Shown here piece by piece: positions 44,192 to 53,635 of a stretch of 64,000 bases of DNA. Both the position numbers and the translations under genes were made by a program. Source of the stretch: G965267335 sp965267335 (lineage in GTDB: Bacteria; Bacteroidota; Bacteroidia; Cytophagales; JAAEPT01). The notes below the pieces were generated by a model, which saw only the letters and a program-made list of their open reading frames with translations, searched no databases and was not told the DNA's origin. Within the stretch, counting starts at the first letter, position 1. Every line of letters begins with the position of its first letter. Location: assembly GCA_965267335.1 (NCBI GenBank), contig OZ253953.1:434001-498000 (forward strand), in the 5' to 3' direction.

Positions 44192-45205
44192 TTAACGTAT
44201 TGTCAACCGAATATACACCGGATAGTGATCACTAAAACCACCCAGATAATTATTACCAGCCCATGTGCGGAAAGGTTTGACACCAAAAAACATTTCATCT
44301 TCATGATTCAACCATTCCGGTGAAAATATCTGAGAGTCTTCAGGCCCAAGATAGAATTTACCAGAACTATTGAGCAATGAGGTACTTACTATCATCTGGT
44401 CAAAAAGGTTCCACTCGGCTTTATACTTATGCGTACCGAGTTTCAATTCTTTCTGAAGTCGATAAGAAGTATTATAAAGTTTTCCGGAAGTAGTGTCTCG
44501 CTCTGTAACTACACCCAATCCTTCGTTAATGCTTTTGTCTTCGGTGCCGTCATTCAGATCACCGGTGATAATGATGTGCGGGTTTGAAAGTTTTTCATTT
44601 AGTGAATCAACTATGCTTCGTATTGTTTGTGCTGCTTTGATTCGGCTCGGTTCACTTACACTTTGTCCTCCGAACCTAGAGGGCCAGTGATTAAAGAAAA
44701 GGTGTAAAGTATCTGTTTTTCTAAGTATACCACGCACGTAGAGAATATCACGTGTAGGCCGGCCATCAAGGTCAACCTTGAAACATTTGTATTGCAAAAC
44801 TTCAAATTGATCTTTTTTATAGAGCATCGCTACATCAATACCCCTTTTGTCTTCGCTCTCCTGATGTACAATACTATAATTGAAGTGCTTAAGATTAGTA
44901 TAATTGATTAGGTCCTGAAGCACTTCTCTCTTTTCTACTTCACATAGGCCAATTACATCGGGGCCCTGCCAGTTATCCAGGGCCAAAATCACCCTGGAAA
45001 TATTTCTCAGTTTCTTGAGGTACTTTTCACCATCCCACTTTTTTGCACTGGTCGGCAGATACTCATAATCATTTTTATATGGATCATGTATTGTGTCAAA
45101 TAGATTCTCAACGTTGTAAAAAGCGATCGTGCTCTTCTCCTGAGCATTCAGGTTCAGAGAAAAAAAGAGACAAAACAATATAACTGCGAGTCTGGTCATT
45201 GACAC
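44192..45205 (-). CDS. Secreted endonuclease/exonuclease/phosphatase family protein
   Basis: 337 residues; signal peptide LAVILFCLFFSLNLNAQ. Motifs of the EEP (DNase I-like) fold in order: IAFYNVENLFDTIHDP (asparagine, glutamate), PDVIGLCEVEKREVL (catalytic glutamate), DKRGIDVAMLYK, LFFNHWPSRFGG (histidine), IIITGDLNDGTED (Asp, Asn) and GGFSDHYPVYI (Asp-His). Metal-dependent phosphodiester hydrolysis outside the cytoplasm; nucleic acid or a phosphoester could be the substrate. Divergent from the PorV-like gene. Confidence 0.9.
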   Translation of the reverse strand: MSMTRLAVILFCLFFSLNLNAQEKSTIAFYNVENLFDTIHDPYKNDYEYLPTSAKKWDGEKYLKKLRNISRVILALDNWQGPDVIGLCEVEKREVLQDLINYTNLKHFNYSIVHQESEDKRGIDVAMLYKKDQFEVLQYKCFKVDLDGRPTRDILYVRGILRKTDTLHLFFNHWPSRFGGQSVSEPSRIKAAQTIRSIVDSLNEKLSNPHIIITGDLNDGTEDKSINEGLGVVTERDTTSGKLYNTSYRLQKELKLGTHKYKAEWNLFDQMIVSTSLLNSSGKFYLGPEDSQIFSPEWLNHEDEMFFGVKPFRTWAGNNYLGGFSDHYPVYIRLTIR

Positions 45206-45393
45206 TTGAAGAATATCGTCATTAATTTTATTAAGTTAAGCTATATCTAAATGACAACTGCTGAGTAACTTAATGACATTGATTGTTAATTTAGTAGTTT
45301 TAGCGAGAAGGGCTATCTTCAATTAATTATTTAACCTAAAGTTCAGGAAATGATAAACATTGGGTTAATATCGAATGCATACCTTATGCCAGC

Positions 45394-46233
45394 ATGAAAC
45401 TAGTCAAAAGAATTAATCTAATCAGCTGCTGCCTTTTTGTTTCACTTCAGGTCACTGCCGGGGGTGAAAAGTGGCTATTTGGAGCACGCAGTCTTGGTAT
45501 GGGCCATGCCTCAGTCACCTTTACTGATATGAGCAGCGCTTATAATAATCAGGCCGGACTCGGCTTTGTGAGTGACCCCGGAGTTACATCCTATACCGAA
45601 CAACGGTTTCTACTCAGTGAAATGACTTACGGTGGTCTTTGTGCTGTTTTACCAACTCAGTCAGGCACCTTCTCGCTTTCCACTACTTATTTCGGCTATA
45701 GTAATTTCAACGATACTCAAATCGGGCTTGGCTATGGATTGAAACTGAGCGAAAATTTTTCAGCAGGAGTCCAGGTAGATTACTTACGCACCTCGGTAAT
45801 CGAATACGGATCCAAATCCAATTTCACCTTCGAAGCCGGGCTGCTGGCCAAAATGACCGACAAACTAACCTTCGCTGCCCACGTTTACAATCCCATCCGG
45901 GCCCAGCTCGGAGAATCACTCGGCATCACGGAAAAAATTCCTGGGATTCTGAAAGCGGGGTTTAGTTATCTGGAAGAAGATAAATTTCTACTAACAACTG
46001 AAGTAGAAAAAGATATTGACTACGACCCTTTTATTAAGGTCGGGCTGGAGGTTTACCTTTCAGACAAACTCTTTGTTCGTGGAGGAGTAGGCACACAGCC
46101 TTCATATTTTACACTCGGTATGGGTTATAAGGTAAACAATCTTTCTATCGATATCGCAGGAAGTCAAAATGAATACATCAGTTTCACCCCGGCTGTGTCA
46201 TTGAGCTGGAAATTTATCAAGCAAAGTGAGTAA
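45394..46233 (+). CDS. PorV/PorQ-like outer-membrane beta-barrel protein
   Basis: 279 residues; signal peptide LISCCLFVSLQVTAGG. The mature start GARSLGMGHASVTFTDMSSAYNNQAGLGF is the FadL/PorV-type N-terminal strand set, followed by regular alternating barrel strands to SFTPAVSLSWKFIK. PorV-type proteins carry T9SS substrates to the surface attachment complex, PorQ-type ones tether them. Which one this is cannot be decided. It overlaps the next gene by 8 bp, so the two are translationally coupled; the run continues to a lamin-tail secreted protein. Confidence 0.78.
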   Translation: MKLVKRINLISCCLFVSLQVTAGGEKWLFGARSLGMGHASVTFTDMSSAYNNQAGLGFVSDPGVTSYTEQRFLLSEMTYGGLCAVLPTQSGTFSLSTTYFGYSNFNDTQIGLGYGLKLSENFSAGVQVDYLRTSVIEYGSKSNFTFEAGLLAKMTDKLTFAAHVYNPIRAQLGESLGITEKIPGILKAGFSYLEEDKFLLTTEVEKDIDYDPFIKVGLEVYLSDKLFVRGGVGTQPSYFTLGMGYKVNNLSIDIAGSQNEYISFTPAVSLSWKFIKQSE

Positions 46234-48298
46234 ATGGCTGTCCATATTGCTGCTCTTTTGTACGGGGGGAATCTGGGCACAGGATACCACGGCTCATGAT
46301 CAAAACCGGCTCATGGAGTTGATCGAAACCAATATAGAAAATAGTGAGAGCGCAGCAGACTTTAACACCATACTCGAGCACCTTGAGTTTTATGCCGAAC
46401 ACCCACTAGATATCAACAAAGCAACCACAGAAGAACTCGCATCAATGGGGCTGTTTAGTGATTATCAGATTAGAGTGATATTGCAACACAGAAGAGAATA
46501 CGGTAATTTTCTTGAAGTTGGTGAACTCAATTCTCTGGGTATATTTGATCCACTCGAACTTGAATTGATCTACCCCTACCTGACAACGAAATCACATTCC
46601 GAGCACGAATCTATACTTGACCACATCAAAGGAGGGTCTCATCTACTTCTTTTCCGAACCCAAAGAATCCTTGAAGATCAGGAAGGATATACAACCGACC
46701 CTTCAAGCTCCGGGCGTTATGAAGGAAGCCCGTGGAAGTTCTATTCCCGCTATCGCTATCACTCTGGGTACAATTTCAGTACAGGATTTACATTGGAAAA
46801 AGATGCCGGAGAAGCTCTTTTCAGCGGTTCGAATAAAGCCAGTGGCATCAAGGCTTATCAGGGTTTTGATTTCGCTTCTGCACACTTACTCTACAGATCC
46901 GATGGCCTGGTAAGAACGGTAGCATTGGGTGATTATGAGCTAAGGTTTGGGCAAGGCCTTGTGATGTGGAACGGGATCAGCTTTAGAAAGTCTGCTTTTG
47001 TCATGAACGTGATGAAAAGCGCCCAGGAGATCAATAAGTATAGTTCGGTAAATGAATACAATTACCTTCGGGGATCGGCTATACAAATAGGAAACAGTAA
47101 GGTAAAAGGGGTCGTGTTTTACTCCTCCAAATCCGTTGATGCGAATATTACAGCCATCGACAGTACGAATAATGATGTAACGCAGGTTAGTTCATTTCAG
47201 GAAAGCGGAAACCACCGGACTCAATCTGAAATTGCCGATGAATCTGCCATCAATCAAAAAATCACAGGAGCCAGAGTGACCTGGAACGGTAAGCACATCA
47301 GAGCCGGAATTACAGGGACACATACCAAATTAGATTCCAGATTTGAAAAGACACTGCAGCCGTACAATCGGTTTGATTTCTCAGGAAGTGAGTTATCCAA
47401 TATAAGTGTTGATTATAAGTTAGGCGGTAGTACTTTTCATTTCTTTGGTGAATCTGCATTGTCAAGTAACGGGGGTCATGCCATTATTAACGGATTTGAA
47501 TATCACCCCGATACTAAGCTGAGTATAGTATCAGCACATCGATCATATTCAAAAGAATACAGCTCTTTCTATGCTAATGCCTTCGGTGAAAGATCAACAA
47601 CCAGCAATGAACAGGGGCTGTATATAGCCACCTCATTCAGACCAATTAAATACTGGGAGATATGGGCCTATTATGATATCTATCGCCATCCGTGGCTCAA
47701 ATTTCAGGCTGATGCACCCACCAGAGGGAAAGATTATTTAGTTCAGCTGAACCATACTCCTTCCTCCTCCATTCAAATGTATTGGCGTTTTAAAGATGAA
47801 ATCAAAGAAGAGAACAAAACCGCAAACGACACTCCTGCCGATTACCTGATCGAACAAAGGCAAACTAAATTCCGTTACCATCTTAATTACCAGTTAAACT
47901 ATTACTTTTCACTCAAAAGCCGATTTGAATACACCCTGTTCTCGTCTGACGAAGAAAAAGAAACCGGCTATATGCTGTATCAGGATTTACAGTACCGAAT
48001 ACCTAAGACTCACATCCGACTCACCGGGAGGCTTGCTTATTTTGACACCGAAAGCTTTGATGCCGCCATTTATGCTTATGAAAGTGATGTACAATATTCA
48101 TTCACCGTACCACCGTACTATTACAAAGGAGTAAGAACTTATTTGATTCTCAGGGTAAAACCCGTAAAAGGCGTAGCCTGCTGGATTCGCTACGCTCGCA
48201 CAGTACTTACCAATCAGAACATGATAGGATCGGGCTCTGATGAAATCAATGGAAATACCCGGAGTGAACTTAAATTTCAGGTCGCATGGACATTTTGA
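46226..48298 (+). CDS. Helix-hairpin-helix protein with predicted outer-membrane barrel
   Basis: 690 residues. GTG start at 46226 overlaps the PorV-like stop. Signal peptide SKWLSILLLFCTGGIWAQ. Two ComEA-type helix-hairpin-helix units at about 60-120: PLDINKATTEELASMGLFS and YGNFLEVGELNSLGIFDP. The remaining ~560 residues alternate hydrophobic and polar, with frequent aromatic strand ends (YHSGYNFSTGFTLEKDAG, VQYSFTVPPYYYKG, ELKFQVAWTF with terminal Phe), as in a large outer-membrane barrel. A DNA-binding motif on the outer membrane fits DNA uptake or sorting, by inference only. The next gene overlaps its end by 13 bp. Confidence 0.72.
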   Translation: MSKWLSILLLFCTGGIWAQDTTAHDQNRLMELIETNIENSESAADFNTILEHLEFYAEHPLDINKATTEELASMGLFSDYQIRVILQHRREYGNFLEVGELNSLGIFDPLELELIYPYLTTKSHSEHESILDHIKGGSHLLLFRTQRILEDQEGYTTDPSSSGRYEGSPWKFYSRYRYHSGYNFSTGFTLEKDAGEALFSGSNKASGIKAYQGFDFASAHLLYRSDGLVRTVALGDYELRFGQGLVMWNGISFRKSAFVMNVMKSAQEINKYSSVNEYNYLRGSAIQIGNSKVKGVVFYSSKSVDANITAIDSTNNDVTQVSSFQESGNHRTQSEIADESAINQKITGARVTWNGKHIRAGITGTHTKLDSRFEKTLQPYNRFDFSGSELSNISVDYKLGGSTFHFFGESALSSNGGHAIINGFEYHPDTKLSIVSAHRSYSKEYSSFYANAFGERSTTSNEQGLYIATSFRPIKYWEIWAYYDIYRHPWLKFQADAPTRGKDYLVQLNHTPSSSIQMYWRFKDEIKEENKTANDTPADYLIEQRQTKFRYHLNYQLNYYFSLKSRFEYTLFSSDEEKETGYMLYQDLQYRIPKTHIRLTGRLAYFDTESFDAAIYAYESDVQYSFTVPPYYYKGVRTYLILRVKPVKGVACWIRYARTVLTNQNMIGSGSDEINGNTRSELKFQVAWTF

Positions 48299-50076
48299 AA
48301 CACTTTGTACTCTTCATTATACTAATGGACTCAACTATTGTGAGTGCACAATTCACAGATGATTTCAGTGATGGTGATTTTACCGCCAGCCCGACATGGT
48401 CAGGTGATGATACTGAGTTTGAAATTTTAAATGATACGTTACATTTAAATGCACCAGCTGTCACAGATGAATCATATTTGAGCACTCCTTCAGAAGCAAT
48501 TAATGACGCTACATGGGAATTTCATTTTCGATTTGAGCAAAATCCTTCTTCCAGCAACCAGGCATTTATTTATTTGGTAAGTGATGCGGCCAATCTGGAA
48601 GGTAGTCTGAATGGATATTTTGTGCGAATTGGAAACACCTCAGATGAAATTAGCTTATACAGACAGGATGGAGGTACGAGTTCAGAGCTTATTGATGGAA
48701 GCGATGGAAGTGTTGATTCCTATCCCGTAAATGTAAGAGTAAGGGTGACCCGTGATGCGATTGGCAACTGGGAGCTACTCCGAGATACTACCGGAGGAAC
48801 TACATTTATATCTGAGGGAACTGCCTTTGATGATACCTATATTTCATCCGATTACTTTGGTGTGCTTTGCGATTACACAAGTACCCGGTCTGATGCTTTT
48901 TACTTTGATGATTTTAATGTTACGGGCACTCCATTTGTAGATAACGAAGCGCCAACCATCGATCAGGTGATTGTAAGCGGTGACTCCACTCTAAAGCTCG
49001 TTTTTTCTGAAGATATCGATCCGGTCACAGGAAATACCGTCACCAATTACAGCCCGGATAATGACCTTGGTTATCCCGTCACGGCTGTAGCTAACGGGAA
49101 TGAGGTCGAGTTAAGCTTTGGATCAGCAATTGGTTCGGGGATTGTCTACAGCTTATACGTTACCAATGTGGAAGATCAGTCAGGTAATAGCATTGTCGCC
49201 ACCTCAGAGATTTTTGGAAAAGTAGAAACCCCAGTTTCCGGAGACATTGTGATTAACGAATTACTTTTCAACCCAAGGAGTTCGGGTGCCGATTTTTTAG
49301 AAATATATAATAACTCCAACAAGCTCTTCGATCTGAGCAAAGTTAAAATCGCTAACCTGAATGATGATGGCAGTCTCAACCAGATTGAGTGGGCGTATGA
49401 TTCTTTCAAGTATTTTAAACCTGGTAAGTTCATTGTACTTACTGAAGACACCGCAAATATTTTAAGTGAATACACAGTGGCATCACCTGACTACTTATTG
49501 CAAATTGATGACCTGCCTTCCATGAACAATGATGACGGAGCAATTGCTATTTTAGATTCGGCAGAAAATACTATAGATGAATTCAGCTACACTGAAGACA
49601 TGCACTTTGCGCTTTATGATGATGTAGAAGGTATCTCACTGGAACGTATCAATCCTGACTTAACCACCCAGGATGAAAACAACTGGCATTCTGCGGCAGC
49701 GGATGCAAACTACGGTACACCAACTGCGGAGAATTCACAATTGGATAACGTAACCCTCCAGGATGCTTTTACCCTGGCCCCTGATTATTTCTCACCGGAC
49801 GGGGATGGACACAATGACTTGCTCAACATACATTACATACTTGATGATCCGGGAAACTCTGTCAACATTATAGCCTTTGATGCCCGGGGCAGGAAAATTG
49901 CCAGAATCGCTCAAAACACAGTACTCGGAACAGAAGGAGTGCTACGCTGGGATGGTGTGACCGATGAAGGTACCAAAGTGAGAGTGGGTGTATATGTTCT
50001 GTTTATTGAGTTTTTTAATCTGGATGGTACGGTAGAAAGGTATAAGAAAGGATTTAGTGTAAATGGGAGGTTGTAA
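48286..50076 (+). CDS. Secreted lamin-tail-domain protein with T9SS-like C terminus
   Basis: 596 residues; signal peptide HFVLFIILMDSTIVSAQ. Residues ~25-220 are a beta-sandwich (laminin G/concanavalin-like: TWEFHFRFEQNPSSSNQAF, YFDDFNVTG). Ig-like ~225-310 (DPVTGNTVTNYSPDNDLG). Lamin tail domain ~315-440 (IVINELLFNPRSSGADFLEIYN, SKVKIANLNDDGSL). The last ~95 residues (DYFSPDGDGHNDLLNIHY, VLRWDGVTDEGTKVRVG, KKGFSVNGR) match FlgD-like/type A T9SS sorting domains. It is the third gene of the overlapping run; the likely cargo of the PorV-like protein. Confidence 0.8.
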   Translation: MDILKHFVLFIILMDSTIVSAQFTDDFSDGDFTASPTWSGDDTEFEILNDTLHLNAPAVTDESYLSTPSEAINDATWEFHFRFEQNPSSSNQAFIYLVSDAANLEGSLNGYFVRIGNTSDEISLYRQDGGTSSELIDGSDGSVDSYPVNVRVRVTRDAIGNWELLRDTTGGTTFISEGTAFDDTYISSDYFGVLCDYTSTRSDAFYFDDFNVTGTPFVDNEAPTIDQVIVSGDSTLKLVFSEDIDPVTGNTVTNYSPDNDLGYPVTAVANGNEVELSFGSAIGSGIVYSLYVTNVEDQSGNSIVATSEIFGKVETPVSGDIVINELLFNPRSSGADFLEIYNNSNKLFDLSKVKIANLNDDGSLNQIEWAYDSFKYFKPGKFIVLTEDTANILSEYTVASPDYLLQIDDLPSMNNDDGAIAILDSAENTIDEFSYTEDMHFALYDDVEGISLERINPDLTTQDENNWHSAAADANYGTPTAENSQLDNVTLQDAFTLAPDYFSPDGDGHNDLLNIHYILDDPGNSVNIIAFDARGRKIARIAQNTVLGTEGVLRWDGVTDEGTKVRVGVYVLFIEFFNLDGTVERYKKGFSVNGRL

Positions 50077-50903
50077 TGTTAATTTCAGATTCCGGACATA
50101 GCAGCTATCTTGTTGAGTGGATACTACACACCCTAATATACTATCTCATTCCAATCGGAATTACGGTTCTTTTAATTAGAAAAAAGAAAAACACTTTACC
50201 GAAAATCACGAAGGTCCTTTGTATCCTTTTTCTGATCACCTACTTGCCGTTACTTGATATGAATAGCTTATGGTATTTTAATTTAAGACTTTTCTGGCCC
50301 CAGGATTATGTGCCATATGAAATTGCAAAACATATGTTTTTTGGACAAGCTGAATACCAATTCCTGGATTTCCTGTACGACACTCTCAACTTAATATCAC
50401 AATACCTGTTGGTGACTTGCTGTATTCTCTTTGTTTATAATTTGTTATCAAGCACGAACTTAAATGTACAAAAGTGGAAAAGAGTATTGTGCTATGTTCC
50501 AATAGCTAATCTCTTCCTTCTTATTCCAATTGTATCAAAATACGTTGGTAAAAACGGCATTCAACAAATATTAAGTTTTACCCTTCTTTTAATATCAGGG
50601 CTCTGGATTTATTATAAACACATTTCCTTTTTCTTGTTTCAAATGGGAATAGATAGCATATCTTATATTACGCAGATATTCTTTGGTGTACCTAACCAAA
50701 ATCCCTTAGTAATGGATGAGATTATTGCAGAACCAATACAAGCGTATGGGCTGGCTTCTGATACGCTATGCTTTTTTGTACCAATGTTAATTTACTTCTC
50801 CGGCATTCTAGCAGTTCCTGTTATCACAAGGATAAATTCTAAACTGAAGAATGAATCCAAACCAAAATTATCTTTACCTTCAAATCCAGATACACTGAAA
50901 TAG
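50076..50903 (+). CDS. Polytopic membrane protein of unknown function
   Basis: 275 residues with six or seven hydrophobic segments, including LHTLIYYLIPIGITVLLI, ITKVLCILFLITYLPLLD, LNLISQYLLVTCCILFVYNLL and ILSFTLLLISGLWIYYKH. ATG overlaps the upstream stop by 1 bp (TAATG). A basic cytoplasmic tail ends the protein. No recognisable motif. AT content is a little higher than that of its neighbours. Confidence 0.6.
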   Translation: MLISDSGHSSYLVEWILHTLIYYLIPIGITVLLIRKKKNTLPKITKVLCILFLITYLPLLDMNSLWYFNLRLFWPQDYVPYEIAKHMFFGQAEYQFLDFLYDTLNLISQYLLVTCCILFVYNLLSSTNLNVQKWKRVLCYVPIANLFLLIPIVSKYVGKNGIQQILSFTLLLISGLWIYYKHISFFLFQMGIDSISYITQIFFGVPNQNPLVMDEIIAEPIQAYGLASDTLCFFVPMLIYFSGILAVPVITRINSKLKNESKPKLSLPSNPDTLK

Positions 50904-50904
50904 T

Positions 50905-51348
50905 ATGAGTGAGACAATTCCACAATCGGTAAAAGAAGAAATGAACGCTGCCATCGTGCAGGCTAATGAGGGTGACCACCAATCGGCAATCGCTACGCTG
51001 CTCGACTTCGAAAAGGAATATCCCGACTATCTGCCACTCAAAATGATCATCGGTAAACTTTATTTTGAGCACGAGCAGTATGAGTTGAGCATTGACTATT
51101 TTGCCAAGGTTGTAGAACAAAACCCAACCATTGAATTGGTATCACTAGCCTACTATCACAGCATGATGGAAGTTGATAATAGAGGTGGTGCACTAAAGGA
51201 GTTTAACCGCTACCTTTCTCAGGAAGAAATAGAGGTGAGTTTATATTTACCGACAATTGAAGAGCTATACAACGAACTACCCGAAAGTCATATGAGCAGT
51301 GATCAAAAGCAGATGGTAACGAGGTACTATCAAAAATATTTTTTATAA
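50905..51348 (+). CDS. TPR-like helical repeat protein
   Basis: 147 residues, soluble and acidic. Helix pairs read as tetratricopeptide units: AIVQANEGDHQSAIATLLDFEKEYPDY, PLKMIIGKLYFEHEQYELSIDYFAKVVEQNP and ELVSLAYYHSMMEVDNRGGALKEFNRYL. No enzyme motif. Such short TPR proteins act as scaffolds. It begins 1 bp after the stop of the membrane protein and is likely cotranscribed with it. Confidence 0.7.
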   Translation: MSETIPQSVKEEMNAAIVQANEGDHQSAIATLLDFEKEYPDYLPLKMIIGKLYFEHEQYELSIDYFAKVVEQNPTIELVSLAYYHSMMEVDNRGGALKEFNRYLSQEEIEVSLYLPTIEELYNELPESHMSSDQKQMVTRYYQKYFL

Positions 51349-51408
51349 TATTTGACCGGACCCTTCGTTTCAAGGTTTTTTAGCAGCCTTATAATAAAAC
51401 GACCTAAA

Positions 51409-52344
51409 ATGACAAACAAAACCGGATTACTGATCTGTGTCGGGCTATGCCTGGCAATGATCACCAAAGGCCAGGACTTGCCTGACTCGACTCAACATTT
51501 CAATATTCAAACCAAAGACGGATCTCGTATACGTGGTAGCATCGTGGTCACCAACACGGACTACCTGAAAGTGAGAAGTCAATCACTTGATGAAATAAAA
51601 ATTTCCAAACGTCAAATAAAGAAGATAACCGAATTCGAAGCCTCACCAATCAATCCAAGCTTTTCCAGAACGGGAGACCGCACCAGAAACTTTTTTGGAC
51701 CTACTGCATTCACTTTGGATAAAGGGGAAATGGTTTATCATAATAACTTGTTGTTCCTGAATAACCTGGAAGTGGGTTTGAATAAATATCTTTCCGTTGA
51801 ACTTGGCCCTGACCTCTTCACCATATTGAACTATGGTGCTGCAGCAGCTTTTGCGAAAGTCAAGCTGGGTATGGAGTTGAAAAAAAATATTCGTGTTGCG
51901 GGTGGTTTCATGGTACACCTCGACACTTATGACTTAAACATATTCGAATCTTCAGCATATACGCTTGCTTTCGGAGCCGTGACTTATGGTAATGAGGACA
52001 GAAATATTACCGGGGCGTTTGCTTATGGAATTATTGACTATAATTCCATTGAGTTTCCTGTGCTGAGTTTGTCAGGGCAGTGGAGGTTAAGTGAGCGCGT
52101 GGCCTTGGTCAGTGAAAATTGGAGAATCCCTTTCGATTATGTTTATGGCTTTTACCCTGATCCCGACTTTACGCGATCAATATGCATTTTCACCGCAGGA
52201 ACCCGACTTCTATTCAATAACTTAAGTGTTGATCTTGCAATAGGGGCAGAAAAGCAACGGTATGGCCTTTATCCCTTTCCTTACCTGGGGGCAGCCTATC
52301 GCTTTGCAGGTAACGGAAAGAAATACCGCTATTTATACGAATGA
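51409..52344 (+). CDS. Predicted outer-membrane protein of unknown function
   Basis: Start set at ATG 51409, giving MTNKTGLLICVGLCLAMITKG as signal peptide; the longer frame has a charged non-signal extension. Mature part: a short beta unit (FNIQTKDGSRIRGSIVVTNTDYLKV, about 27-65, resembling an Sm-like or DUF-type strand module), then a barrel-like strand series (KGEMVYHNNLLFLNNLEVGL through NLSVDLAIGAEKQRYGLYPFPYLGAAYRF) ending in YRYLYE. Likely an integral outer-membrane protein of ~12 strands; cargo unknown. Confidence 0.65.
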   Translation: MTNKTGLLICVGLCLAMITKGQDLPDSTQHFNIQTKDGSRIRGSIVVTNTDYLKVRSQSLDEIKISKRQIKKITEFEASPINPSFSRTGDRTRNFFGPTAFTLDKGEMVYHNNLLFLNNLEVGLNKYLSVELGPDLFTILNYGAAAAFAKVKLGMELKKNIRVAGGFMVHLDTYDLNIFESSAYTLAFGAVTYGNEDRNITGAFAYGIIDYNSIEFPVLSLSGQWRLSERVALVSENWRIPFDYVYGFYPDPDFTRSICIFTAGTRLLFNNLSVDLAIGAEKQRYGLYPFPYLGAAYRFAGNGKKYRYLYE

Positions 52345-52364
52345 AATAATCGTAATGACCCCTG

Positions 52365-53411
52365 CTAGAACATCGTTAGTTGCCCATTCTTGCTTTTCAT
52401 AAATAGTGAAGTATCGAGGTCAACAATGTACTTATCAGAAAAATACTTCTTTCTGGCAGCATCGAACATACCTTTAACCATTTGCGCATAGGGTCCCTCA
52501 CCGCGCATGCGGGTCCCAAATCGACTATCATTCAACTGGCCGGAATGTATATGACTGATCTGATTAATTATTTTCTGAGCCCTGTCGGGAAATGACTGTG
52601 TAACCCAGTTTTTAAACACATCACCAATTGAACCATTCAGCCGTACCATAATGTAAGTCACAGACTTAGCTCCAGCATCAGCCGCCAACCGAACGATCTC
52701 AGCAACTTCATGATCGTTGAGCCCTGGAATAACCGGTGCAATAATCACAGAAACCGGAATTCCTTTTTCGGCCAACTGCTCAATGGCTTTTAATTTTCGC
52801 TTGTGTGATGCCGTTCTCGGTTCCAGTTTTCTTCTGACTTCTTCATTCAGACTATTCAATGAAATGAATCCATGAAAAAGCTTTCTTTCTGCTAAGGACT
52901 CCAATAGATCAATGTCCCGTAAGAAAAGTGCATTCTTGGTAATAAATCCTGTGGTGTGATTATGTTTAGACATGGCTTCAAGGCAGCCACGGGTGAGTTG
53001 ATATTTTCTCTCCAACGGCTGGTAACAATCCGTGTTTCCCGAGAAAGTGATTGGATATTCTCCTTTCCAGTTTTTCTTTTGAATGAATTCTTCCAAGAGT
53101 TGTGGTGTATTTTCCTTCACCACAATCTTCCTTTCAAAATCGATACCCGAGCTAAATCCCCAGTACTCATGGGTGGTTCGAGCGTAACAATACACACAGC
53201 CATGTTCACAGCCCTGGTAGGGATTCACAGAATACATCATGCCTACATCCGGACTGGTCACCTTATTGACCACAGATTTAGGATGTTCCTTAAACACCTG
53301 AACGTGTTGATCACCTGCTTCTTCGTCTATGCCTTCTTCGTGGTAATTGCCAAGCTCGTTCTTGAGGTATTTGTTGTGCGGATTGTATTGAGCGCCCTGG
53401 CCTTTTTTCAT
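52365..53411 (-). CDS. Radical SAM protein, PA0069/SplB-like
   Basis: 348 residues. The cluster motif CEHGCVYCYAR (CxxxCxxC) follows MYSVNPYQG, the family's usual lead-in. Then TFSGNTDCYQPLERKYQLTRGCLEAM, SLNSLNEEVRRKLEPRTASH, and VIIAPVIPGLND. Related to spore photoproduct lyase by the fold; the exact reaction of PA0069-type enzymes is not established. Oxygen-sensitive 4Fe-4S cluster expected. It ends 20 bp from the convergent outer-membrane gene and its 5' end faces a 224-bp gap before mutS. Confidence 0.88.
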   Translation of the reverse strand: MKKGQGAQYNPHNKYLKNELGNYHEEGIDEEAGDQHVQVFKEHPKSVVNKVTSPDVGMMYSVNPYQGCEHGCVYCYARTTHEYWGFSSGIDFERKIVVKENTPQLLEEFIQKKNWKGEYPITFSGNTDCYQPLERKYQLTRGCLEAMSKHNHTTGFITKNALFLRDIDLLESLAERKLFHGFISLNSLNEEVRRKLEPRTASHKRKLKAIEQLAEKGIPVSVIIAPVIPGLNDHEVAEIVRLAADAGAKSVTYIMVRLNGSIGDVFKNWVTQSFPDRAQKIINQISHIHSGQLNDSRFGTRMRGEGPYAQMVKGMFDAARKKYFSDKYIVDLDTSLFMKSKNGQLTMF

Positions 53412-53586
53412 TAACTCAATTTACTAATAAATATAGCTTTTTTACTAATTATAGTAGTTGTTTGAGTTGTGGCCGCAGAGAAGAGGAGATTTCGCTAAGT
53501 GTCTTTAGCTTGGTTTTATAGGATGAAGCATCTAGGAAGGACTTCATACAAACCTAAACTTTGATTGAAGCCCGATATTTTCTTTC

Positions 53587-53611
53587 TGTCATCTTGAGGA
53601 ATGAAAGATCT
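53587..53611 (+). repeat. Second copy of the GTCATCYTGAG REP-like unit
   Basis: TGTCATCTTGAGGAATGAAA followed by GATCT aligns with the unit at 43926-43950 at 21 of 25 positions. It lies in the 224-bp gap between radical SAM and mutS genes. A weaker related fragment (GGATGAAGCATCTAGG) is at 53521-53536. Confidence 0.65.
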
Positions 53612-53635
53612 AGAAAGAAAATGTTAGTTAGCAAT

